Below are positions 10,721 through 22,599 of a stretch of DNA of 64,000 nucleotides, one piece after another. Location of the stretch: NCBI GenBank assembly GCA_001683735.1, contig LUGG01000002.1, positions 558,001 through 622,000 on the forward strand. Direction: 5' to 3'. This DNA comes from Grifola frondosa. Taxonomy: Eukaryota > Basidiomycota > Agaricomycetes > Polyporales > Grifolaceae. Position numbers and translations under genes: made by a program. The notes beneath the pieces are model-generated. The model was given only the letters and a program-made list of their open reading frames with translations, had not been told where the DNA came from and did no database searches. Each line of letters starts with the position of its first letter. Position 1 is the first letter of the stretch.

Positions 10721-10794
10721 TAAAATTAATCATTTTTCTCATCAATCGTACCTGCCATGCGGAGCAATGGCCCTCTAAAACCAAGTCACATAGA

Positions 10795-11210
10795 CAGACA
10801 GCCAACCTTCTGCCTTTTTGAAATATGTCAGATTTATAATCACATATGTTTTTCTCCTTTCGCAATATATGCCATAGCATCACACTGACTTTCAAAAACA
10901 TTGATGATATGTTTTATGTTATGTTTTATCATGCAAACCATTTGTTTTGCAATTAAAGGTATGACAAAGCTTATATGCATCCATAAGAAAAGTAAAAACC
11001 TCACACACAAAATTTTCTAACTGAGTAAGAACAGAATTGTTATCTGGTTGTATTGGATCATAACCCTAACCTAGAATTTTCCCCCGCAAATATCAAATTT
11101 TGTATTGAAAAAACTTTCCCACAGCTTTTGCAATGAAAAGTGCATGATAAGATTTGGCTGGGGACCTTGTCTATAATAATGATTAATTTGTTTCTCATTA
11201 ATCATAATTG
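10795..11210. repeat. Direct-repeat copy 2, candidate Helitron 3' end
   Basis: This copy matches about 8095-8532 over its length, with many C/T and G/A differences and a 40-base gap near 10975. The terminal hairpin survives as ATGATT (11179-11184) and AATCAT (11200-11205). Both arms changed relative to copy 1 so that pairing is kept. The CTAG end is replaced by ATTG. Confidence 0.65.
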
Positions 11211-12858
11211 TTTGTGAGAAGTTCCGAAAAGAGCTGTTTGAATCAGCTGTTTAATTCATCAACATGATAAGCAGAAATTAGGACACCATTGTGGTCCTCG
11301 AGATATCAAAAATATTTGTTGTACATTAAGCATTGGTTGGGCATTGACATATGGTTTGCTCCATTGGAGTTGTCAAGCATTTCATTGTTGTTGCCATTCT
11401 TTGGCTTCTCAGCCCGGGCCCAAATACTTCACCTTCAAAAACAGACTGCAGTCAATAATGGGAGGTGGTGGTCATGGGACAATGTTGTTCAGAATGGTCA
11501 ATGAAGGTTAGGAATAAGACATTGGAGATAAGCTCAAAGCTGGAGTGGAAGGAGTGTGAAGAAAGGAAGAGCTTGCACTTGCAGGCAGGATGTGCTGCGA
11601 ACTATTTGGCAGTGAAATTGATGTTGTTAATGCTCGGGAAACAACTGCAATGAGGTCATTGACAATTCCGCTGAATTTGTATGTAGTTAGCAATTCATTG
11701 AGATGTATTTGGACCTGGAATGCTTACTGTAGCAATGAATTTTCTGCCCTGAGAGCCACAATTTTGTGGTCTGTGAGTGGTGTGCTGTGGTGATGATGTT
11801 TCTTGTAGTGCATGTCTATAAGAGACATGGTAAGGCTAAATGAAAATGAATAAATCAGCATTCATCAAATAAAATTGAATACATATCTGGGAATACTCTG
11901 GTAGTTCCGAAGAGGAATCTGCATCAAACTGCTGCAAGTTGTGGAAACTGTGAAGATTTGTTGCATGTGGGAAGGCTTATAGTTTATAAGTATTTAATAT
12001 TGGAGCATATACCTGTTGGACGGAATGTCTGTGGGATGATGAGAAATCACCAGATATTAATGACTTGCAAGATAGCATCTCATGTAGAAGAGGTGGTGGT
12101 ATGAAAGGATCATGATTTGCTGAGTGGTTGCAAGAGTATGAGAACCCAATAATGTCTTCTTCAAGGCATTGCTGATAGTAATCATGTGGATGATGATTTC
12201 TTGAGAGCTGGGGTGGCAATGATAGTGCCAACTGTCTGCAGTCATGGCCTTGCTTACAAACAAGAGAATGGCCCCTGGAAAGCAAAAAGTCACAAGACAT
12301 AGGTGAGTTCAAGCTACCATCAGAAGGGTAGTAGTCATTGTGGTGGTATGGATGCATGATTGTGTTTGAAAACAACATGCTTGCATTGCCGATGTGGAGT
12401 TTGTGATAGTGATGTTGGTCACATAGAATTCAAATGCTGTGAAGTAAGTGCACCACAGACTGATAAAACATTAATGTACCTTGCTTTTGACTATCACCAT
12501 GCTTTGCGATCTCTCCAATGAAACATATCACTGCTGCTGTGAGTACTATTGCAAGGAAATCTGGTACTTAGTCTTGTCACACAGACACACTCACCATGCA
12601 CCTTTCCATGTTGAGACAGCATATACTCATGAAATGTGGATTCTATATCTTCAGTGATGGGCACTGGTAAGGGAGCAAGACCTGAAGAAAATAATAGGAG
12701 GAACCTCAAACAAGTTCTCTAAGCCTTGGTCAACAGTGATCAAGCTAATCAAGGTTATCACAGTGATGAGATGATGATGCTTAAATAATTATAGATTATT
12801 TGATTAATATATGTATGTTGTGTAAAATGTATAGCATGTTTCACATCAACATATTACA
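11211..12858. other. AT-rich stretch without a recognisable gene
   Basis: Short open frames occur on both strands, the longest a minus-strand frame of 133 codons at 11977-12378 that is rich in His, Ser and Tyr. None resembles a family I know. The position between two transposon relics suggests decayed repeat sequence. Confidence 0.4.
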
Positions 12859-15800
12859 ATGGATGTTGACCTAGAAGATGAGGTATGACATATTAAATTA
12901 ATAAAACTATGTTTAGCTAACATTAATTTACTATAGACTGAACAAGAACCTGAAGGAGGGGCCGAAAGGAATAAGGACCAAATGTATGAATTGTCAAGTC
13001 CAGTGGAGGAGGTTAGAGTATTTTAATTTATTCATTCAAAAATTAGCCTCTACATTTAATTCTTAGCTAAATGCTGATCCAGGGAGTGAACTAGCTCAAC
13101 AGCAGGCTGAACATAATGAGGAGCTCACAATTGATCAGATATTTGATGAGGACAATATATCAAAGCCAGTTTTTGGAAATGATTGAGGAGATAGTGGCCA
13201 AATGGATGGTATGTGAGTTGTCGATAAAGAAGCAAACATTGTCCACGAAGCAAGAGCTGAGAAAATCTGGGCCGAGATGGTTGATTTCAAGGTTGAGAAT
13301 ATCTGGATTGCCAATGAATACATCTGATGACTTCAAACAGTCAAACTCACCACTAGCAGAATTTCAATGAATGACCTCGAGTGTTTGCTACATTCAGAGG
13401 AATCACCACTAGTCATTGATGATTTAGTCTTGCAATTATCTCTCGTATCTTCCTTGCTGTTGATTATGCTTCACAGCAGGCCTATACTGATATTTGAGAT
13501 GCCTTGTTGCAGTTCATCCAACACTCAAGATTCTCACCTATGATGCAATCAAATCAAAGGTGAAGGAGCTCAGTGGTATCTATTCTTTTCTGATGCACTA
13601 GTGCATAAACACCTGTGTAGCATTTACAGGTCCATTTAAGAAGTTGGATAAATGTCATATGTGTGGGGAGGCTTGGTACAATCCTCTGCAGCCTGGTAAA
13701 CAGGCACCTCATCATGTATTTCACACCATTCTTCTTGGACCTCAGATTCAGGCATTATGATGCACATCACAAGGTGCATTGGAGGTGCTTGAGGAGATGG
13801 CCTCAAAGGATGATTCTGAACTCAAAGGATTTTTAGATGAATATGATGATATGCATCATAATCTTGATAAGATCAATGATGATGACTTTACAGTGATGTT
13901 TTCATTTGATGGAGCTTAACTCTATCAAAACAAGGCATCTGACTGTTGGATGTATATGTGGATCTGCCGTGACTATACCCCCAATGTTCACTATAAGAAA
14001 AATCACACATTGCCTGATGCCATTATTGGTGGTCCTGCAGAGCCCAAAAGTTTGGATTCGTTTCTTTTCCCTGGACTTTACCATGTTTCTGCTTTACAGA
14101 ATAAAGACCTTCCTGTCTGGGATGCTATTGACAGGGCAATTTCAGTGAAACATCCTATTGTTGCTGTTGCAATAGCAGATGGCCCTGGAATGGCTTTAAT
14201 CAGTGGCATGATTGGTCATACTAGAGCTTCAGACTGTCATCTTTATTGTCCACAGTGAGGCCAACATAAAAATGGTGAAACACATTATTATCCAGCTGCC
14301 TTGAAGCCTAGCAATCAAAATGTTTCTGGATCAAATCATGATGATTATAATCTTTATGCTATTCCAGAGAGAACATCAGAAATAACTGTAAGGTGAGAAA
14401 TACATTTATATTATATATGTAAAGCTAACATTAAATTGGCTAGATATAATCAGAATCTGATATATATTTCTCAGGCATCAACCAATGTGGAGTACAATAA
14501 ATATCACTTCATAACTGGCATATTCAGGCCAAGCATTTTTAGTGGACTCAATTTACAATATTGTCTTCCAATTCCTGCCATATTTTCAGGCAATCTGATG
14601 CATATAGCATCTTTTAATATTACAGATCTCATGACAAGCCTATGGCATGGTACACTTTCTTGTGACAAAAATGATAATATTGCAACCTGGAACTTTGCAG
14701 TTTTTAGGGATCCTACAGTATGGACAATAAATGGTTAAGAGATAGCAATGGCTACTCCATATTTTTCAGGATCATTTGACCATCCTCCTCGAAATCCAGT
14801 TGAGAAAATTAATAGTGGATATAAAGTGATTGAATTTCTTGACTGGGTGTATGGACTCGCACCTGCACTCCTTTATAATATACTCCATTTCAAATATTAG
14901 TGACATCTATACAAGCTTGTCCAAGGAATTCATCTCATTCATTAGTGTATAATCACCAGCAATCAATTAAAACTCATCAAATCCATCTTTGTGGAGTTTA
15001 TCCGGGAGTTTGAAACCCTTTACTACCAATGTAAAGGTAGTCAGATTCATTTTTGTTGTCCAAGTCTCCATGCACTTTCCCATCTTGTAGACCAGGTGCA
15101 GCATGTTGGCCCACCCATTTATACCACTCAATTTCCTATGGAGTGTTTCATTGGGGACATTGATAGTGAGATCAAACAGCATTTTAACCCCTATGCCAAT
15201 CTCTTACAATGTGCAGTACAATGAGCACAAGTCAATGCCTTGAAAGCCATGATTCCAGAGCTTGACCCACTCAAGAATTGCCATATCTTCTATATGGCTG
15301 CAAGAACCTTGGAAATGGATATGTCCTTCTCCATGCTAAGGATCCAAAATATCACTCTGTCAGTCTGAGGAGGCAGTTGTGATGCGAAAGTTGTTTCCTC
15401 ACTGGGTTGGCAGCCACAAGTCCAATGATGGGCATGTCTTCATCTATCCAATGGTCAGGTGGCTCAGTCATGGTGGAAGGAGTTATTGAAGACACATGAT
15501 AAAGTGCAAATGACATGAAATGTCAAGGCAAGAACCTATCTGTTGCATTTTACAATGTATTGACCTCATTTCAGATTATTCAATCTGGTCATGCATCCTT
15601 CAGAGAGATTCAGTACTACTTCCAAGCACAATTAAAATGAGATGAAGCATCCCACCAGCTTGCAATGGTGTCATTGTTCAGTGACCCTGATCAATTTCTT
15701 GCTGAAGCCTCTTACAGTGTCATACTCCCTTGTGTGCAATGAACTGATAAACATAGATTGGTTGCAATTGATGTTAGGGACATCAAGACTATTGTGACTA

Positions 15801-16070
15801 TGATGACACACCATGGAGAGAGCACTCGCAGCCAACACATATTACCATGGAAACATATCAGTACCCGGAAGCCAAAGGTACTTCGTAGTCAAAAAGCTTG
15901 GTCTTGAAGTAGCATCACTAGTAGGTGTGATTGAAATCACTAACAATGACCAATTTGAATGGCAAGAAGTGTATATTGAAGATGTATGTACATATTATAC
16001 AATGCATGAAACTGACACATTGATTGTATATTGTAATGGTGGTGGAGGAAGAGGTTGGTGATGATGCAGA
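12859..16070 (+). pseudogene. Decayed Tnp2 (CACTA/En-Spm-like) transposase
   Basis: The reading begins MDVDLEDE at 12859 with two plausible short introns (12883-12936 and 13012-13066). From about 13380 the mushroom Tnp2 pattern appears: YIWICRDYTPNVHYKKNHT-like (13950-14000), AEPKSLDSFLFPGLYHVSAL, AIADGPGMALISGMIGHT, DCHLYCP, and NGHYYP-like repeats. Later come KPSIF.GLNLQYCLP.P, LMHIASFNITDLMTSLWHGT, GSFDHPPRNPVEKI, FIREFETLYYQ and MECFIGDIDSEIKQHFNPYANL. Stops and frame changes are too frequent to be sequencing error alone. The DDE catalytic residues cannot be assigned by eye. The coding tail fades out near 16070. Confidence 0.8.
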
Positions 16071-16079
16071 ACTAATTGT

Positions 16080-16450
16080 GAGATGTTGCACAGAACGTGA
16101 TGATGTGTGTGTGATAGAAGAGGCTAAGGTGATACACTCATCAGCATCAAATGCATTGTGCAGAGTGCATGGTACTATGGAGAGGCTGAGATGATGCACC
16201 CATCAGCATTGGGTGCATCGTGCACAATCTGCATGCATCCCAGAAGGGGTTGGAAAATAGTGTGTGCATGGCAGAAGAGGCTGAGATGATGCACTTATTG
16301 GCATTGGGCACATCATGCAGAACCTTGCATGTACCCAAAAAGGGGCCGGTGAAGAAGTGAAGCTGATTATAAGGCCTTGTACAGAATTAACAGTGTGAAC
16401 ATGATAGGAGAGGCTAAGACCATGCACCTGATCCTAGTGCATTTCACTGT
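16080..16450. repeat. Degenerate tandem repeat, possible CACTA subterminal repeat
   Basis: Three to four diverged copies of a ~100-base unit carry the core GAGGCTGAGATGATGCAC followed by CATCAGCATTGGGTGCAT (starting near 16118, 16182, 16276 and, weakly, 16410). They lie directly after the Tnp2 relic, where CACTA elements keep subterminal repeats. No clear CACTA terminal inverted repeat was found. Confidence 0.55.
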
Positions 16451-18024
16451 CAGTACTAGGCTAGTCCTCACTAGAAGCTTAAAGTCTCACAGCTATAAGC
16501 AGTCATAGTTAGTTGACTTGTTTATCACAGTCTGGACAGCACTTCAGAAACCCCACAACAGAGGTGAACAAGGTTGAAGTCTTGGTCCCCAGTTTTCAGA
16601 TCATAGCAGTGTAGCAACTCCATACAGAGATGGGCAAGGTTGACTATTGATAGAATAGAAAAAGAGAAGTCTTCCTCAAAGAAAGCATCAGCAAAAGAAC
16701 AGAAGACATATTGAGGAGAGGTAGAAGTGAAACATACCAGGCAAGTCATCATTGTATCATCATCAAACATTCACTTGGGATTTTATTCACCTTTGTGATT
16801 ATGATAACACCTCCAACCAGATTTGGCCAGACCTATGACTGGGAAAGCAGGAAAAACTCATCAAGCTTGATGCAGTATAAGATTGATTTTTATCTAGATT
16901 TGCTTTGTGTACATTCACCCTATCACAGATAAATTTTTCTATTTTAGTTTGGTGTTTATCGAGATTGTTTTATACAGTGATTACTATCTTATATCATATA
17001 CTCATGACACTGCATTGTCCGTAATTGATCTTTGCTTCAACATAATTTTTGACAGCTCTCTGACAGAAGATTGATGGCAATATTTTGCCAATATAATCTC
17101 AACTCACAAATGGGCCACTCATTGCAAATGTTCACTATATTTTTAGCTCAGTGAGTGTATTCCATAAAGCTCTGAATTTATTTTAACCTTAATATCACAA
17201 ACATTGTGTTTCTGGACATGCATGCATCAGACAATGATCATATGAGTGTAGTTGCTCACCTGAGATCATCTGGCCATTTATAGTGCAACTTGCAGCAACT
17301 CAAGTATCTCTATTGCATAGTTTGGACTGTTTCCTCCTATAAACTAAAATGGCAAGCAAGGCAACATATCTTTCATGGTGGATACATTTCCACATTTGAT
17401 GGCAGTCTGGAGGATTCACCAGTTGAGAGTGTCACAACATTAGTTGTATGATTTCATCTCTCTCTCTCTCTTTTTTATTATTATTATTATTACATTTTTA
17501 CATTTCATTGCAATCACTTATTGCACCCTTTCCTACTTATATTGTCTCACATTTATAGAGCCATACTGTGCCTTCATCCTTCAGCCATAGTTTGTGTCAC
17601 AATCCAATTTACTCATATTTACATTTCGCTCCATAGCACCTCCAGAGTCCGTCCTCTGCTGTTCTCCTTATTCTATTGACTGTGCTCCTGGCACCCCAGC
17701 ATTCACTTTTGGCTCTTACACATAATTAAACTGAATTATCTGGTGGTGTAGTCCATCATGCTTGTCTTCTTGAATTTTAAGTCGAAATGTCCTAACACCT
17801 ATATAGAAGCATATTCAGTATGAATTTTTCTTGCCAGCCTAAGAATGTGTTCGGCAAGACCAAATTTGTGATGCCACTGCTGAGATTGAACCTCAGTGTG
17901 CTTGAAGCCAACTGTGTGACAGATGTTCTGCATCAACATGGACACAAACCATGTGATAATCAACCATTATCTGATCTACACTGTTGGAAAGCTTGCTTTA
18001 CTCCTGACTCAGCTTTCTATCATC
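16451..18024. other. AT-rich repeat debris with microsatellites
   Basis: No gene is recognised. A (TC)n run followed by a (TTA)n run lies at about 17457-17495. Short frames are not coding-like. Confidence 0.4.
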
Positions 18025-19197
18025 ATGGCTGGTAAACCCACCACTGAAAAAGCCCAATGGAATGACATGGAGGTTGTTGCACTTATTGATTACTTAATCA
18101 GCCACAAGGCCAAATCGGGTGATGATGCCAACTTCAAAAATACGACATTCAATGCTGTCGCTATCAAAATCAAATTCCTTCAGACTGGAGGTCCTGAAAA
18201 GACTGGGAAAATGTGTAAGACTAAATGGACAAGCGTAAGTGTAATAACTGTATTATATTTCCAGAGCTAATATATATTGTATAGACCAAAGCTATCTATA
18301 ATGCCATTGAAACATGACACTTGCAATCAGGCATTTATTGGGATAATGCGCATGGGGCTAACATTAAAGATGATGTCTCTGCTTTTGTTTGGGAGGCATA
18401 TATGAATGTGAAGGTGAGTTATTCTATATCTTTTGTCTATTGAATATTTGATCTGAAATTATATCAGTCGCATGCTTATATGTGTCCTTTCTGCAACAAG
18501 GGTTGAATTTTGTATAAGAAAGTACAAGTTCTGATCCCTTCAGCTGCAAGAGGTGCATTTGCATTCTCTCCTTCATTGTCTACTCCTCCTTCTCTTGCTA
18601 CACCTCCTTCTGCCACACCCAGTTCCACTATGCCCACCACTCCTGTTCCTGGTGCAGATAATGTTGCAACTCCTTTCTCCACACTATTTTCTTCTATGCC
18701 ATATCCCTCTACACCTGACTCTGCTCCATTCACACTTCCTCCTACACCATTGGACCCCAACTCTGGTTTGCAACCCGTTGGTGTCACTTTAGCAGGTTTC
18801 AGATGAAAGTACCCTGCAGTACGTAATTGTACAGTTATTTTAGTTGTAATTTGCTAACTATTTGTTTAATCTGACAAGTCTCCATCAAATTCCACTGCTG
18901 CATCCAGGCCCTCAAAGCCTACTATAGCAGTGACACTTATGGGGATGCAGGGCTCAATTAACTGACTCACAGACTCCCTTGAGACCTTGGGTTCTCCACC
19001 AGTGGATCCCAAGGCAAATGTTCTGATCACTGCATCCAAGCTTTTGCAGGAGTAAAAGGATGAGCTTTCGGGTCATGATATAATATCTATGCTCTTTCAC
19101 TTTCAGAAAAATTTTGCAGCTGGAGAGATCTATTTGACGCTTGAAGATGTTGAGACTAGGAAGTTGTGATTGAGTTGTATGTTGAAGACTAACTAGC
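18025..19197 (+). pseudogene. Myb/SANT-like accessory protein of a PIF/Harbinger transposon
   Basis: Starting MAGKPTTEKAQWNDMEVVAL, residues 10-75 form the tryptophan-spaced Myb/SANT-like fold (W..D.EV..LIDYL, NFKNTTFNAVAIKI, KMCKTKWTS). After an intron (about 18233-18283) the reading continues TKAIYNAIET, SGIYWDNAHGANI and FVWEAYM. A Ser/Thr/Pro-rich middle (18541-18800) and a C-terminal part near 18890-19190 follow. Such proteins bind transposon ends and bring the Harbinger transposase to DNA. In-frame stops at the ET-HLQ and NKG positions show decay. It converges with the transposase on the other strand, the usual two-gene layout. Confidence 0.65.
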
Positions 19198-19351
19198 TGT
19201 CTTTTTGTAACTGTCATATGAGTCTTGATTTTGTATAGGCTTTAATCATTGTACAAGTATTTGATTGACACTTTGTATATATACATAAAACAGGGCAAAA
19301 TATTAAGTAATTTATATTGATGTGTTTTAAATGAAAAAAAGATTTGAAACT

Positions 19352-20640
19352 TTATTGATCTGTTTCATGGTCCTCATCATCCTCATCCTCACCATTCTCC
19401 TCATCAGCTTCCTCATCCTCATCATCCTTGTCATTGTCATCATCACCAAGATTTTGTTCCAAATGCCTTTGTTGATAATCTGCCCACATATTCTCTGCAA
19501 TTTGATCTCTTCTGGCATTAGCATCATTATTGCCTTCATCCTCCATAAGTGGCTCCTCATCTCCATGAAAAATGTCTTCATCATCCCAATTAGCACCTAA
19601 ACCAAGTCTCTTCCTTTCCTTTGCAAATGTGTAATTCTCCAAATCATGCATGCAAATGAAGTTGTGAAGGGCACATAAAGCAGGAGAAATTCATGCTTGG
19701 ATTTTCAGATTGTATTCTGGAGTCAAATGCAGAATTCAAAAATGTTGCTCTAAAACCTCAAATATATGCTCGATTACATTACAAGCAGATGTGTGACAAA
19801 GATTGAATAATTCTTCTTTATTTGCAGGTCTATAAATTAATGTATAAGCATAAATTTAATAACACATATAAATATTTATCTAATATCAGCACAGCCCCAT
19901 TCTGACAAATGATATCATACACCACAATAGGGAACAGGAAGCTGATTGCATGATGGAAAATTAGCATCAGCCAGATAATATCAGTTTGGAGGAATGTTTA
20001 GACCCTCTGCAAGAGCATTCTCATATACACATGCATCACTGGCTGATCCCTCCCAACCAGTGAGTGCATAGATGAACTGAAAATCAAAACTGCATGCAAA
20101 AAGACAATTTTGAGAGACACCATCTTTGTGATTGCAAAAAAAGGGTCATGCATATAAAGAGGGGGAGGCATCAATGTGACTATTATCAATAGCACTGAGA
20201 GCATCCTTAAAGTATGGAAACAATCTGAGATTTGTATGGATTTTTTGAGGAATCGGATTATCTGCTGTCAGCAAAGTCACATAGTCAGTGTAAAAGGGCA
20301 GCTAGGAAAAGATGAAAAGCATCTTGCGAAAGTAACTACAATGTTATTAGCTTAAATCTACCATAGGTTGCAAAATCTCACCAAGATATAGTATTATTGG
20401 ATCGCTGAAAATGTTCACTCAGATGTCATATTGATAAGCCAGTTATTGAAGCATATAGAAAAATGGTGAGCTGTTCTTCCAATTGTACTCCCTGAGAATC
20501 CTCATGATCCATTTCACATAGGATATCGAAAAGGGCTATGAAGACATCATGACTAACACCAAGTTCACAATGAATGTGATCAGGATAATCAGACATGAGC
20601 TCCAAAACCCAGCCAATACCAGTGAGAACAGAGGTATGAT
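19352..20640 (-). pseudogene. PIF/Harbinger transposase (DDE_Tnp_4 type), decayed
   Basis: Minus-strand pieces in order are YHTSVLTGIGWVLELMSDYP (about 20635-20580), LGVSHDVFIALFDIL, LEEQLTIFLYASITGLSI, HFQRSNNTIS, then FPYFKDALSAIDNSHIDA with the first catalytic Asp. Next come GVSQNCLFACSFDFQFIYAL, GWEGSASDACVYENAL with the second Asp, YYLADANFP and GV.YHLSEW. The C-terminus holds RKRLGLGANWDDEDIFHG and a long Asp/Glu tail (19352-19480). Internal stops and a broken middle mean the copy is inactive. With the Myb/SANT relic it forms one Harbinger element of roughly 2.7 kb. Terminal repeats were not identified. Confidence 0.75.
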
Positions 20641-20749
20641 AGGGCTCTCTTGTTTAGAGCGACTTCACTATTGCAGCAGTAGCTGTTAGTATGGCACTTA
20701 TGAAAACAGCAATAAAAATGCTAGACATTACCTCCATTGCAGGACAGCT

Positions 20750-22599
20750 GTGGCATGCTCAGATTGCTTCATTGTGAGATGAAGTTGTGGCCCAATATAG
20801 TAATTAAACATGAATGTCAACCTTCTTACATAATTTTTAAACTCCGACTCAATTTGCTGGCCTCAGCCACCTCATCAGTGTAAACTCTCATGAAATTTCA
20901 TTCTGCCAAACAGGCTCTAAGGAGCTTCTCGGTGCTTATATTTCACAAGTCCTCAAGCTTGTCAATCTTGCCAATGATGCATCAGAGGTCATGAATATGC
21001 ACTTTAATGGTATAATCCAAATCCTCTTGAAAGAAGGTGCCTTGAATGGCTACTGACTATAGTGATTTTTTTCCCAGAATATTGAAAGCATGTACAAGCC
21101 TTAGACCTCATGAAGTTTCATAGTATTGAGAATGCAAAAAGTGTTTGAATGCCAGGAGCAAGTGAAACCACCAAAGGTTTCAACAAAATAGTTAAGTCTT
21201 TCAAAGGAGTTGTGATTATTGCATCGAAATTTGCCCAAACCATGAAGATGGAAGACTGTGAGCTAATCACTGACCCAGCAGAGAACATGCTCGAGTCTCT
21301 TTGATGGTGTTTCTTCAGTGTCTAATTTTATTTGTCAATAAAACTCTGTCATGATGCACTTATTGTCTTCATAGCTCATTTTAAGCATGTATTGTTTGAC
21401 TTTGATTTCTGGCCCAGTCTTCGGCTTTCCAAAATGCTCTGGCAACTTTAAAATAGAGTATCATTTTCATTGTAAGTGCTTAAATTAAAGGCTTCTGTGA
21501 TGAGTAAAGTCTGAAGAATGATATCAACAGAATGTGCCATTAAGCATGACACTGCCTTCATTTCAAGCTTCAAGATGTCTTTTGGCATGAGAGGATTCTT
21601 TGAGTCTGCAGCATGCTGTTCTCAAAGCATAAAGTTGTTTGGTGGCTTAACAGTGAAATCTTTGATGATGTAGACTGTGCTCATGTCAAAGTGGCTCTGA
21701 TGGTTACTTCTTTGTTTGTAGACATGGAACCAAAAATTGACATTGTCATGACCAATAAACTATGGATGTTTTTCAATGTCAAATAGAAAGAATTGTTGTG
21801 CATAATTTGAGATCATTTCAAGTGTAGTATACATCCACTTCTGGCTCATTGTGATGTCGAGTATGTGAAGGGTGTTGAATGCATTGGTGGCTGTCTTCAA
21901 ATAGATAGTGATAAGACATTGACATAAATTATTTTGATTTAAGCGCAAAAACAATGTCATTACAATTATATATAAAATAGTCTACTATGTAGGTCAGTAT
22001 ATACAACAACTCATATATATAAACTGGGACAGACTAAGTATGGGTCTTTTAGCATGTTCTTTTTCTTTTGTGCATTATCCAGGTGCAGTAATGGAGTAAT
22101 GACCATAATGTCGGCATCTTCTCACACACTGTTTCCTGGATGTTCTTTCACCTGAAGTCCAGCAAATCCTCCTCAGAAAGGTCTTTCATATCACACTACA
22201 TATACATGCTAATAGTGCACATCTCCTGGTGGACAATGTTGCATATTCAGCTAGTTGCAAAGTGGGTGATGGTGCTTGAGACACCCTTTGACTTGATTCC
22301 ACAATTATGACCCCATGGGGCTTGTACTACATATCAAGAAGCTCTGAAAGTTCTTCACTACTTGTCAGAGCAGTCCATTCAAATTGCATGCTGGCATCTT
22401 GCACAAGGTCAAGCACATGCCAGCTGATAGCCCACAGAAGCAAGGAAAGATCTAGTTTTCGAGAGTTCATAAAAGCAAGTACATTCTTAACTTGAGCAGA
22501 GACATTTTCATGTTGCAGTAGGTCACTTTTCCATTTCTTGGTCTGTTCTCTATGAGGAGAAGGTTTGCATGGTCTGTTGTCCTGAAGATTATCATCCAA
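20750..22599 (-). pseudogene. DUF6589-like transposon-associated protein, decayed
   Basis: The amino part (22599-22327) reads VKNVLAFMNSRKLDLSLLLWAISW and FEWTALTSSEELSELL, like the start of DUF6589 proteins of mushrooms. Further pieces are ISNYAQQFFLFDIEKHP, GHDNVNFWFHVYKQRSNHQ (about 21760-21690; compare the family's DN.N....V..QR..N) and FNLSTYNENDTLF. The rest down to about 20750 is full of stops. The family is unassigned biochemically and multiplies with transposons. The match is by memory only. Confidence 0.45.

Noticed and set aside
11977..12378. 133-codon minus-strand frame
   Set aside because: His/Ser/Tyr-rich and without family motifs, in decayed repeat sequence; probably chance.
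16080..16450. CRISPR-like array
   Set aside because: Units of about 100 bases are diverged throughout without constant repeats and spacers, and the genome is eukaryotic.
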